Source: Haberlea rhodopensis
Taxonomy: Eukaryota; Streptophyta; Magnoliopsida; Lamiales; Gesneriaceae
Direction: 5' to 3'
DNA length: 64,000 bases
Assembly: GCA_907163345.1 (NCBI GenBank)
Contig: CAJQUN010000507.1
Span: 1 to 64,000 of the forward strand
Part shown: one piece after another, positions 22,530 through 33,348 of the stretch
How the letters are laid out: every line of letters starts with the position of its first letter
Numbering within the stretch: the first letter of the stretch is position 1
Notes under the pieces: generated by a model
Told to the model about the DNA's origin: nothing
The model's database searches: none
The model's input: the letters and a program-made list of their open reading frames with translations, nothing else
Translations under genes and position numbers: made by a program

Positions 22530-22738
22530 GAGCTGTAAAAAAATGGATTTTTGATATTTATGTGGGATTTTTGGATATTGGACTATATTTAGCTTCTAAT
22601 ATCAATTTGTATGGTTATGTAGAACCGTCCCAGGTACCCCACGACTTCAAGGAGATAAAGTCTACGATTTCTCCTTCTTTTGGAATTAAGGTACGTAAGA
22701 GACGTACGAGCATCGGACGGTAAACCATACCCTTACAT

Positions 22739-22990
22739 ATTATGATGATGTTTAAGATGATGTTATGATGATGATGTCTATGATGATGATGATATTTATG
22801 ATGATGATGTCTATGATGATATTTATGATGATGATGCTTATGATGATGTTACGATGATGATGCTTATGATGATGTTATGATGATGATGCTTGCGATGATA
22901 TTACGATGATGATGATGCTTATGATGATGTTACGATGATGATGCTTATGATGATATTTATGATAATGATGTTTATGAGGACGTCTATAAT
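22739..22990 (+). repeat. ATG-rich GATGAT repeat
   Basis: Imperfect trinucleotide repeat of gatgat with interspersed 'tttatg' and 'ttacg'. Shorter versions are in the chromovirus LTRs near 1115-1260, 7880-8020 and 14630-14770. It is not coding. Confidence 0.85.
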
Positions 22991-23027
22991 GACGAAGTTT
23001 ATGATAAGGTCATACGACGTGTATGAT

Positions 23028-23217
23028 TGGGTAAGACGCCCATGTGGTAGGATGCCACCCAAAGTATGCGAGTGGGTAAGATGCCCCCGTGGTAAGATGC
23101 CATGCAATGTTTATGATATGGTAAGACGCCATATGATTGGGTAAGATGCCCACGTGGTAAGATGCCACACGATGATGATGATATGGTAAGATGCCATACA
23201 ATGGGGTAAGACGCCCT
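23028..23217 (+). repeat. Array of TGG-TAAGATG-CCA hairpin modules
   Basis: About nine units share the core GGTAAGATGCC or GGTAAGACGCC. The flanking bases differ from unit to unit but usually stay complementary: TGGG/CCCA, GTGG/CCAC, ATATGG/CCATAT, TATGG/CCATA. Confidence 0.85.
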
Positions 23218-23643
23218 AATATATGAATAAGAGTCAGGGATAACAAGGAAGTCGAAGGACGATCAATAACCTTTACTTAACTAAGATGTTATGCATTATT
23301 GTATGCTTTTATATAATGTTAAGTAAATATGTGTATGCTCACGATGTGTTATCCCTGTAGGTACACTTTTGGACCAAGGGCCTAGGGTCGGGTTGAGGAA
23401 GTGAGCTTAAGGGAGCATGATGAATGTAGGATGCAGGATTTTGATAGTCTCTACTCTAGGAGTAGTGTAAATCTATAGCTTTAACATTCTTTATTGGGAA
23501 TGTAATTAAATAGCTTTTGAAAACTTTATTTTGGCCTGTAATCTCCTTAGCTCAAGCTACAACCGGAACCCTTAAGAGGTTATAAATGCATGTTCTGTCC
23601 AATTTATGTGTACTAAATGATATTAAGGTAGGAAGACCCTACA

Positions 23644-23963
23644 CAGACGATATGGGGACATCCCTATGGGAGTTTTGAATGCAGTTCCGTATGCCCATAA
23701 TGCATCATCCAATTTCAGAGCCCAATCCTTTCGGTTGTTACGGACCATCTTTTCTAGAATTAGCTTAATTTCTCGGTTAGAAATTTCAGCTTGGCCATTT
23801 GTCTGTGGATGATAAGCCAATGCAATTTTATGCCTCACAGTGTATTTCGTCATCAAAACACTGAAGATCTTGTTACAGAAGTGAGTCCCTTCATCACTTA
23901 TAATCGATCTCGGAGTGCCAAACCTTGTAAAAATGTTCTTTTGCACAAACTTAACCACAACAT
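23644..23963 (-). pseudogene. Integrase core fragment, outer element
   Basis: Minus strand: 'FTRFGTPRSIISDEGTHF' carries the second catalytic Asp and 'YHPQTNGQAEISNREIK' the catalytic Glu region. It is bounded by CAGAC at 23644-23648 (solo LTR) and AACAT at 23959-23963 (copia element). The upstream part is at 38532-38582 and the downstream part at 21198-21647. Confidence 0.9.
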
Positions 23964-25465
23964 TGTAAGTAATCCATCATGCATAGCAGCGCAGCGGAAT
24001 AAAATTTTATGGATTACAAGACACCGGATCTATACATAGGTTATCCTATCGGATAAAGGAACAAAAGTCTCACCCTTGTAGCGTGTTTGAGCCGATTCCA
24101 CGAAGCAGCACCACGTTCAACGAGTCCTTCGAGCCACTAGCAAAACTTATCAAGTTTTGCCTCTACGGTATCCACACGATCAAATCGGGTGAAGGGATAG
24201 TCTAAGAACAAGTTGCTAGACTAGTTCTTAGACCGGAACAAGAAGCACACTCGATTCACAATCGAATAATCGCCAGAATCCTCACAAGAATCTCTTCGGC
24301 TATTATGCAAAACCGAGAGCTCCTTGGAGATTGATGGAGGCGGCCGAGTGCTTTAGTGTAGCTTGGAATGATTTGAAAAATTGTCTAACAATTAACTATA
24401 TCAAAGGTATTAAAGAGGCTTAATTAAGTTCAAGACTTTCTTAAAGTCTTATGGGCCCCAACCCATGATTTAATTAAAACATTTTAATCATTTAATTAAG
24501 ACTCTTCTTAATTAATTAATTCATCCAATGAATTTAATTTCCCTTCCCGATTTAATCTTTTGTGCGACCCGATAGGATCTTGTAATGTTGGCAGTGACAT
24601 AAAATCTCATTTTATGTCGCAAGCAATGAGCGGTATCTAGCAACACATCAATGCTACCCAAATTACAAGAATGTCAATGACTCGACATAACCTAGGAACT
24701 TGTGATAATATTTACCATGTAACTTAATCCCTTGGTCCTTTGTGTTTAGATTGAACACGAGTCATGGAATAGTCATACTCGTATATTCAATCTTTATTTC
24801 TTGATCCCCAAGTAGAACTAGAATAAACGAATAAGCTCGATATCTCATATCGACTCATTCGAGCATGGCCATGCATTTTAGTTCTCACTTGATCAAGGGC
24901 CAAACACTTCTCCTGTTATATATGAGGGACAAATCCTATCTCGATCAGTCAACATCCCTCTACATAATTCGTAGTGTATCCAATAGTCGCTTTTATAGTT
25001 TACCTTGTTACGGGTAACGTTTGACAATATCAAGATACATAACTCCTTATGTTGGGATCTCTGATGATCACAAGTCGTAAGGATTACATACATTATTATC
25101 ACTATGAGAATTGCTTATGACACTCATATAACTATCCATGTAGCATTCTCATGGTGGGTCTGTCCAGTACATCGTTCTCTAACATGTACCCATGTGTTGA
25201 TTTGATATCTCATATCAATGAACAATTCATCAATCAACACATATTAGTCTCTACGTATTATCATTATCCATATTCATGATAATACTCGACTAGGGACAAC
25301 TTTAAGAACAATACAGTATTATTCTAGGGACATTAACTTATATATCAATTCATATTGCACAGATATTCGAATAATATATACTAATGATTTGCCATTAACA
25401 AAATCATAATACAGTATATGTCACAAACAATCATCTAATGACTTGTCTTAGGGCATATCCCAACA
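23964..25465 (-). repeat. Copia 3' LTR
   Basis: TGTAAGTAATCC...CCCAACA, adjoined at 25466-25475 by the purine tract (minus strand GTGGGAGATA). Confidence 0.93.
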
Positions 25466-25475
25466 TATCTCCCAC

Positions 25476-28309
25476 TTGCACTAAGACCAATCAGACATAT
25501 ACTTAATGCCTAGAGATCTAGTATGACGATCAAGCTACTGCTGTGACAGTGGCTTCGTCAATGGGTCAGATACATTATCATCTGTTGGTACTTTGCATAT
25601 CCATTTAGGCAAAACACACATCCTGATTGCGATCGAAAATCATCTTTGTCGGTTTGGAAGCTTGCATCAGTGTAACCCATTACATTGAGCTCTTCCTCAC
25701 CTCCATAAATCAAGAATGTATCCTTAGTTCTTCTCAAGTACTTCAGGATATTCTTGACAGCAATTCAGTGACCTTCACCTGGATCAACTTGATATCTGCT
25801 CGTCATGCTCAAAGCATACGATACATCGGGACGAGTACATATCATGGCATACATGATAGATCCAATAGCTGACGCATATGGAATCTTACTCATGCGTTGT
25901 CTCTCATCTGGTGTTGAAGGACACTGTTCCTTCGAGAGATATATACAATGTGTCATAGGCACGAATCCTTTCTTTGATTCTTGCATGCTAAACCTTTTAA
26001 GCACTTTGTCTATGTATGTACTTTGACTTAGGACGAGAAGCCTTCTCGATCTATCTCTATAGATCTTGATTCCTAATACATAGGTGGCTTCTCCCAAGTC
26101 TTTCATCGAAAAGCAGTTCCCTAGCCAAATCTTTAAAGATTGTAAGGCATGGATATCATTCCCAATGAGAAGTATGTCATCTACATACAACACTAGGGAA
26201 ATGATTATGCTCCCACTGACCTTCTTGTAGACACAAGGTTCATCTACGTTTTTGATAAAACCAAACTCTTTGATTGCATCATCAAAACGAAGATTCCAAC
26301 TCCAAGAAGCTTGCTTCAATCCATAAATGGATCGTTGTAGCTTGCATATCTTTCCAGCATCCTTTGGATCGACAAAACCCTCGGGCTGTGTCATGTACAC
26401 ATCCTCGAGCAGATTTCCATTTAGGAAAGCTGTTTTGACATCCATCTGCCAGATTTCATAATCATGAAATGCAGCTATTGCAAGTAAGATCCTTATGGAT
26501 TTAACCATGGCCACTGGTGAAAAGGTTTCATCATAGTCAATACCATGAATTTGTTTGAATCCTTTTGCAACCAGCCGACCTTTATAGGTTTGTACATTAC
26601 CATCCATATCGGTCTTTTTCTTGAAAATCCATTTGCACCCTATGGGTCGTACCCCTTCAGTGGGATCAACCAAAGTCCATACTTAGTTTGCATACATGGA
26701 TTTCATCTCAGATTTCATGGCCTCTTGCCATTTCTCAGAATCAGTGCCCATTATAGCTTGTTGATAAGATGACGTCTCATCCTCATCAATAAGTAGTAAG
26801 TCACCTTGTTGAGTCACAAGAAATCCATATCTCTGTGGCTCTCGGTGTTCTCTTACAGACCTACGCTGGGCTTGTGTCTCTTGAGCAGGTACTTCTTCCA
26901 CAACCGCTTGCGGTGCCTGCTCTGTTTCCATCTCAATCTCAGGTTCAGTGTTTTCTTGTGGTTGAACTTCACTAAGTTCTATTTTCTCCCACTGGTTTTT
27001 CTAGAAATAAATTCTCTTTCAAGAAATACACCAGTCCGAGCAACAACTACTTTGTTCTGTGTGGGATAATAGAAATAGTATCCTTTCGTTTCCTTAGGAT
27101 ACCCCACAAATAAACACTTATCAGATTTGGGTCCAAGTTTGTTAGTGGCGTGACGTCTAACGAAAGCCTCACAACCCCAAATCTTCATAAAAGACATACT
27201 AGGACGCTTCCCAGTCCATATCTCATATGGTGTCTTTTCCACTGATTTAGATGGAACACGGTTCAGTAAGAAAATCGTTGTTTCTAGAGCGTGTCCCCAA
27301 AACGATATCGGAAGATCTGCATGACTCATCATTGATCTAACCATGTCTAACAAGGTTCGATTTCTCTCTCAGATACACCATTCCATTGTGGAGTATACGG
27401 AGGAGTGAGTTGTGGGACTATCCCACACTCCTTTAGATAGTCATGAAACTCTTGGCTTAAGTATTCACCTCCTCGATCTGATCGAAGGATTTTGATACTT
27501 TTGCCAAGTTGGTTTTGTACTTCATTCTTGAAATCTTTGAACTTTTCAAAGGTTTCATGCTTATGCTTCATTAGGTACACATACCCATATCTACTGAGGT
27601 CATCAGTAAATGTAACGAAGTATTGAAAACCACCTCTAGCTTGTGTACTTATTGGCCCACATACATCACTATGTATTAGTCCCAATAAAACATTTGCCCT
27701 TTCAACATGTCCCTTGAAAGGGGCTTTAGTCATCTTGCCCATTAAACAAGACTCGCATGTTTCATATGATTCAAAATCAAATGAATCTAATATTCCATCC
27801 TTATGAAGTTTAGATATGCGGTTCTCGTTTATGTGGCCCAAGCGACAATGCCAGAGATAAGTCGGATTACAATCATTTTTTTTAATCCTTTTAGTATTTA
27901 TGTTATAGACAGGCATATCAAGATTTAATAAATAAAGACCATTCACCATTTGTGCACTAGCATAAAACATATCATTTAAATAAATGGAACAACAGTTGTC
28001 CTTTATAATAAATGAGAATCCATACTTGTCCAAACAATAAATAGAAATAATGTTTTTGGTAATTGAAGGCACAAAATAACAATCTTTTAAAATCAACGAT
28101 AAACCAGAAGGCAAAGATAAATGATAATCTTCTACAGCTAATGCAGCAACTCTTGCTCCATTTCCAACTCGGAGATGAACTTCGCCTTTTGCCAACAATC
28201 TACTCTTTTTGAGGTCCGCACATTTACACAAATGTGAGATCCACATCCAGTATGTAATACCCATGATGAAGAAGTAGATAAATTGACTTCTATAACAAAA
28301 ATACCTGAA
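25476..28309 (-). pseudogene. Copia protease-integrase-RT-RNase H remnant
   Basis: Protease has His in place of the catalytic Asp ('VLHTGCGSHIC', near 28255). Integrase ('CRLGHINENR', 'CESCLMGKMT', 'HSDVCGP', 'RSDRGGEYLS') keeps its zinc finger and acidic residues. Breaks include frameshifts near 28225, 27355 and 26985, and a stop near 26685 where a Gln codon became TAA. RT retains 'YVDDILL'. A Trp codon became TGA at about 25766. RNase H starts normally ('TDASFQTDKDDFRSQSG') but then jumps near 25600 to the C-terminal 'KVPTDDNVSDPLTK' stretch, so its middle is deleted. A late stop is at 25535. It cannot be functional. Confidence 0.92.
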
Positions 28310-29160
28310 GTGGAAGTCACACTTCCCTTCTTCTTAAGATCCTCCATATATACTTTGCAATTCCTTTTCCAATGACCGGTCTCACCGCAATGGAAACCGT
28401 TCCCTTCCTTTGCTATCCCTCCCTTTGGCTTCAATGCATAAGACTTTGGCTTAGATTTAACAAAGACCTTCTTTGTTTTCTTATTGCCTTTAGCTTTGGC
28501 CTTTCCTTTGCCCTTATTCACAATAAGAACATTTGTGGCCTTAGTCTTCTTTGTATTTGCTTCATATCTTCTCAACATACCAAGTAATTGTGGTAGAGTC
28601 TTTTCCATGTCAGTCATATTGTAATTTACTACAAATTGATTGAAGCTCTCAGGCAACGATTGCAAGATTACATCGGTGGCCAACTCTTGGTCCAATGGAA
28701 AACCCAGCTTCTCCAGATTCTCAATCTACCCAATCATCTTGAGTACATGAGTTCCAACTAGGCTTCCCTCTACCATCCTGCACTGGAACAACGCTTTAGA
28801 AACATCATACCTCTCTTGTCTAGCTTGTTGTTGGTAGAATTGCTTTAAGTGTTCGATCATATCGAACGCCTCCATTTCCTCATGTTGCTTCTGAAGCTCA
28901 GAGTACATGGTGGCAAGCATAAGGCAACCAACATCAAGTGCGTCATTCTGATGCTTCTTGTAAGCATCTTTATCGGCTCTAGTAGCCGTCAGGGGAGGTT
29001 CCTCAACAGGTAAGGGTTCCTCTAGGACATATTTTTTCTTTTCTTGCTTGAGGACTATCCTTAGATTCCTATACCAGTCTAGGAAGTTTGTCCCATTTAA
29101 TTTGTCCTTCTCAAGGACCGATCGCAGTGATAATGTGCTTGTTGTATTGTTAGTTGCCAT
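28310..29160 (-). pseudogene. Copia Gag remnant
   Basis: Starts 'MATNNTTSTLSLRSVLEKDK' at 29160. It contains the Gag region typical of plant copia ('LNGTNFLDWYRNLRIVLKQE'), a Lys-rich linker and one zinc knuckle whose first Cys is lost (Gly-Phe-His-Cys). A TAG near 28724 interrupts the frame after 'VLKMIG'. It is followed directly by the protease region. Confidence 0.9.
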
Positions 29161-30038
29161 GGATATCTACAATATAAATATGCAAAATAAGTTTATGATT
29201 TAATCATTTAACATCGTCTTATATTAAATGATACTCCCACTATTTTGTTTAAAAATATCAACCCTCGAAACCTTTAGTGGGCCAAGATCCATATTTCGCC
29301 TAATCTTGAGTTAGCTTTGGCTAATCGCCCAAGACTCGGTTATTTAGGTAGACAACACTTTGTCAATTACATCACATGTAATTCTTAGATAGTTGGACGA
29401 ACAACACTTTGTTCAATTAATCAAATGAATTATTATCCAACCCATGCCTCTAGGTTCCCAATCCTATTGAGATAACCTAGTTAAGTCGTACCCAATTTAA
29501 AGTATAACAGATATCACTTTTATCCTTTCGCGCCTTACTAAAATTGCCACGGTGCTTTGCTTTGGCAAACCCACACATGTACAATCGAAACTTTGACGAG
29601 TACTTTTAATTTTGGAAGGCATCTAAAACTTAATATTTTAGAGGGATTTATTGATCTCATGATTAGTTTGAAAATTTAAAATATGTCCACTACATATAGG
29701 TGTATACATATCTACATATATGTGTAATACAATTATCAATCTAAAACATAAGATAAATCATGCATCAACATACATAATTAAAACGTGACATGGTTATAGC
29801 CCCTACTAGCGATTTTCTCAAGCCAATGAGAAAATCCTAAGAGTCAACCTAAGGTAACTTCACAAGCTCCTTCCTTTGGCTCCTGTTTGTGAATGGCCTC
29901 CTCATCCCGGCATCATTCTCCATCTTCATTCATCACCATCAACACATATACTATACTATTTACAAGATATAGAATTCCTCGATTCACATTCGAGGGGAAC
30001 ATAGGGGAGGGATAACATTTAGAATAAAATAGAGAAGG
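29161..30038 (-). other. Copia leader, gag-proximal part
   Basis: Non-coding leader of the copia element between gag and the nested element. The last five bases, GAAGG, are the nested element's duplicated target. I see no gene. Confidence 0.7.
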
Positions 30039-31541
30039 TGATGTGACTAGAAATAGACACATCTAGTATACTTAATTGTCTACGATTTGGTATATTTTGA
30101 TGGATAAATTGATACATATGCTACCTAATCGTATATTTGTGTAAATGTAGGAAAAGGTGAAGAAATCAAGCTAAAATGATGAAAGAATGAGTAAAGTTGA
30201 AGAAAAGAGGAAAAAACCGGAATCAAAGACACATGTTGCTCCTTTCTCCTCAAATTTCTATATATTCCAGCCAAGTTTTGGGAATGTGGTCAGCATGAGG
30301 TTGTAGAACTTTCAGTTATCTTCGCGTGGACAGCTGATTCATCGAAATCGGAGTTCGTATGAGAAAGTTATGGCCAAAATACGAAACTCGCCAGAAAAAA
30401 TGGTAAATCAGGCGTAAAGACGCCATTTCAGGCGTACCTACGCCAGTGCTACGGGAATTTAGGCGTAGTTACGCCATTTTAGGCGTAATCACGCCAATAG
30501 GATTTTGGAAAGTTAAAATTCTTGATTTCTTTCCTTCCCACATGGATTCTAACCTACTCCATCAGCCTCCCAATACATATATACTCGAAATTCAGACCTT
30601 TTAACCATCTAGATAGTTAGGGTAGAGTAGTTTAGGATAGTTTTACAATTTTTCTTTCAATTTTGTTGAAGACGGCTACGAAGATCGAAGCGAAGGCGGG
30701 ATTGACACCTCGACGAGTGGAGATCGGATTAGTTTTCTTTTCCCTTGCTTTTATTTATTGTTTTTATTAGATTATGTCTAGCTAGTTTTTAATTCTTGGT
30801 TGAGGAAGACAAATCCTTGGAATTATTTATCTTGGGGAGATTCATACGCTTTAATTATCAATTTTATTGAATATCAAGAGTTTTTCTGATTTTATTGATA
30901 TGATTGTTGTGTTTGTTTATTGGATTGATAACCTAGTAACTTGCATGAAATCTAACGCTAAATTAGATATCAAATACGGAATCGTTTGATCCATCTAATT
31001 TACGAAGCAACTAAGATTGATGAATTTCCCCTTGTGAGTTTGTTAAATTCTTAGGAGGAACACTTGACTAGATTATATAAATCACTTGTGTTTATGTTGT
31101 TTAGATTCATCGCTCACTAGTTTTGAATGATGTCATTATTTTAATCTTGAATATGCATATAGAGATTGATTGATTGGTGAAAGTTAAATTAGGACGCTTG
31201 GACTAATTGACTATGAATAAGGTGAGGGAGGAATTAGATTTCCAATTGATGAATATTCAAGTAAAATTGAGTCTTTTGTGAATCGATGAAATAGATGATA
31301 ATATACAAGGTAGAGTCGACCGATACCAAGAATTGTTTTCATTAGTTTAATCTTTAGTTTTAATTTTAATTAGTATAATTCATTCACAACCCCATCTTTT
31401 ATTGTTTTGATTTTGATTTTCATTAACACAAAGATTCACACCTCCTCGTGGGATCGATCCCTACTCACGCTACTACATTATTGTTATCAATCTTGAGGAT
31501 TGAGTGGGGTTAATTTGGGCGTACACGATAAGCGCACACCA
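30039..31541 (+). repeat. 5' LTR of the protease-only element
   Basis: TGATGTGACTAG...GCGCACACCA. Four GGCGT-N4-ACGCC palindromes are at 30411-30424, 30431-30444, 30462-30475 and 30482-30495. A TATA-like 'catatatact' near 30573 follows them, which places them in U3. Confidence 0.92.
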
Positions 31542-31546
31542 AATTT

Positions 31547-31564
31547 TGGCGCCGTTGCCGGGGA
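31547..31564 (+). other. Primer binding site, tRNA-Asp
   Basis: TGGCGCCGTTGCCGGGGA is five bases after the LTR. It is complementary to the 3' end of plant tRNA-Asp(GTC), as in Athila-type elements. Confidence 0.88.
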
Positions 31565-31697
31565 GGCGTTGTATATTTTTGTGTTAATATTTTCTGTTTT
31601 ATTTATTTCTCTTTCTTTTTCTTTCTTTCTTTCCCCCCCACCGCTACTCTTGTTAGTTAGTGCGTACAGGTTGATTTCTCAAAATTCGGATCTTATC

Positions 31698-33167
31698 ATG
31701 GAGGACTATAGGCGACTAGACGAATTGGAGTATCTTGTGCACCAACTTGGCGTAGGGAGTGGACAAAGTGCATACAACTCAAGTTGGAGTGATCATCCCA
31801 ATCTCAACTATGACAATCAATGGATGAGCCCACCTCCACCTTACATGCAGTCCTATCTACCGCCATACATACCACAATATTCGCCATGGCCGCAACAACC
31901 TCAATACCATACCCCTGGTGAGTCTTTAGAGAATCTTGTTTTAACACTTAATGACAATACATTGCAATTTCAACAGGAATTCAGGGCTAGCACCCAGAAT
32001 TTGGGTAACCAAATCGAGCAACTTATTAAATCAGCCGATCAGATAGCAGCACAACCCACCGACTTTATACCCTCCCGGACGATGGAGGCACCACGAGAGA
32101 ACATGGTTGCAATCGCCTCAAGGAGTGACGAAGAGGTAGGAACCCCGGGGGAGGTGGTACTGATGCCACCCAAGCTAGAAGAGGAGACACATGTGCCACT
32201 AGAAGAAGAGGAGCTTGCACATCATGCATCTCCACAAGGTATGTCTCCAACAACCCCCTATGTTGAATATGATCATGAACCCTTTGAAGAGAAAAAGGAA
32301 CCGAAGGTCGAATACTGTGATGAAATGGACATGTTTGACGATTTTTTCTCTGACGATGAGGAGAAGGAAACCCCTACAAAATGCACGGATCCTGGTATGT
32401 TCACTGTCCCATGCATGATTGGAAATAATAGAATTGATAAGGCCATGCTAGACTTAGGAGCAGCAATAAATGTTATGCCTTATTCAATCTACACCTCTTT
32501 AGACATAGGACCTCTTAAAAAATCTGAAATTGCTATTCAATTAGCAAATAGATCTACTGTGCATCCTAGGGGAATACTTGAGGACGTTCTATTGAAAGTC
32601 GATAAATTGATCTTTCCTGCTGATTTCTACGTACTTGACATGGAAAATGATGATAAAAGCAGCCCTATTCTGTTAGGGAGACCATTTTTGAAAACTTCCA
32701 AATGCATAATAGATGTAAGTGGTAGTGCTTTTACTATGGAGTTTAATGGTGAGGTAGCTAAGTTCAATACTCATGATCCCGTTCATCCTACTACTGATTA
32801 TACTATTGGCATCACACATCACGTATCACTAGAAAAATCACATACTGTCACTGAGCATGAACATGGGGTAACTACTGATCGACCTGTTGACGAAGGAGGT
32901 ACGGGAGAAATTTTGAATGATACTTCATGTATTACTGCTGCTTTACCAAATTCTCCTTTTAAAAATCTCAATTTTGAATTGCAGGTACCTGATGTTGAGC
33001 TGAAACTTCCTCCTGAACCTCACGATACATCAATAGAAAACGAGGGGATGCGAAAAGGGTTGAGGACCTCCAAGAAGTATAAGGCGAATAGGCATCGCCT
33101 TCGAGCTGTCAGAAGGATACTAAGGTGGGAAAAGGTGGCATTGGACACCAAACATGACCCACCATGA
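31698..33167 (+). CDS. Gag-linker/aspartic protease protein of a non-autonomous element
   Basis: The ATG at 31698 ('MEDYRRLDELEYLV') is preferred. An in-frame start at 31500 lies in the LTR and would add a hydrophobic stretch encoded by the leader. The 489-residue product has no capsid domain. It starts with a region like the post-capsid linker of Athila Gag ('YNSSWSDHPN', then Pro/Tyr-rich), then a probable coiled region (about 75-120), an acidic segment, and a retropepsin-like protease with 'DLGAAINVMP' (Asp 252) and 'ILLGRPFL' (residue 324). It ends in a basic tail. The frame ends where RT would begin. Leu in D-L-G-A is normal for this clade. Why a protease is kept without its substrates is unclear. 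Confidence 0.85.
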   Translation: MEDYRRLDELEYLVHQLGVGSGQSAYNSSWSDHPNLNYDNQWMSPPPPYMQSYLPPYIPQYSPWPQQPQYHTPGESLENLVLTLNDNTLQFQQEFRASTQNLGNQIEQLIKSADQIAAQPTDFIPSRTMEAPRENMVAIASRSDEEVGTPGEVVLMPPKLEEETHVPLEEEELAHHASPQGMSPTTPYVEYDHEPFEEKKEPKVEYCDEMDMFDDFFSDDEEKETPTKCTDPGMFTVPCMIGNNRIDKAMLDLGAAINVMPYSIYTSLDIGPLKKSEIAIQLANRSTVHPRGILEDVLLKVDKLIFPADFYVLDMENDDKSSPILLGRPFLKTSKCIIDVSGSAFTMEFNGEVAKFNTHDPVHPTTDYTIGITHHVSLEKSHTVTEHEHGVTTDRPVDEGGTGEILNDTSCITAALPNSPFKNLNFELQVPDVELKLPPEPHDTSIENEGMRKGLRTSKKYKANRHRLRAVRRILRWEKVALDTKHDPP

Positions 33168-33212
33168 GCACGAGCATTGGAGTCGGGCCACCGACGTTAA
33201 ACAGAGGCGCTG

Positions 33213-33230
33213 CTTGGGAGGCAACCCAAG
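33213..33230 (+). promoter_or_regulatory. Conserved hairpin after the ORF stop
   Basis: CTTGGG-AGGCAA-CCCAAG lies 45 bases after the stop. It is the same loop as at 21136-21153 with a compensating outer base pair. Confidence 0.75.
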
Positions 33231-33306
33231 GGGAGTTAGTTTCCTTTCTCCATTTTATTTATTTTTTTTGCTTTAGTAGTTAGATTCTCTTTTCTTGTAT
33301 TTTTGC

Positions 33307-33348
33307 CTTACATTGAGGACAATGTAAGATTTAAGTATGGGGGAGAGA
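33307..33348 (+). promoter_or_regulatory. AGGA-loop hairpin and internal purine tract
   Basis: Nine-base perfect arms CTTACATTG and CAATGTAAG enclose AGGA (33307-33328). The purine-rich 'aagtatgggggagag' follows. The terminal purine tract at 34571-34581 has a similar 'aagtatgggggt', so this resembles a second, internal copy. Confidence 0.75.

Larger units (their letters stand above)
21648..23643 (+). mobile_element. Solo LTR, chromovirus-related, plus orientation
   Basis: It begins TGTGATGCCCCG, ends GACCCTACA, and is flanked by CAGAC at 21643-21647 and 23644-23648. It closely resembles the chromovirus LTRs at 46-15520 in layout. It has eight GATCGATC palindromes (22322-22529), the GTACGT repeat (22691-22707), GATGAT-type repeats (22739-22990) and a hairpin array (23028-23217). 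Confidence 0.92.

Noticed and set aside
24893..25102. Short minus-strand frame repeated at 37959-38168
   Set aside because: It lies inside the copia LTR and appears twice only because the LTR does.
31500..31697. Hydrophobic N-terminal extension of the protease ORF
   Set aside because: It is encoded by the LTR end, primer site and leader; the Met at 31698 begins sequence that looks like the real protein.
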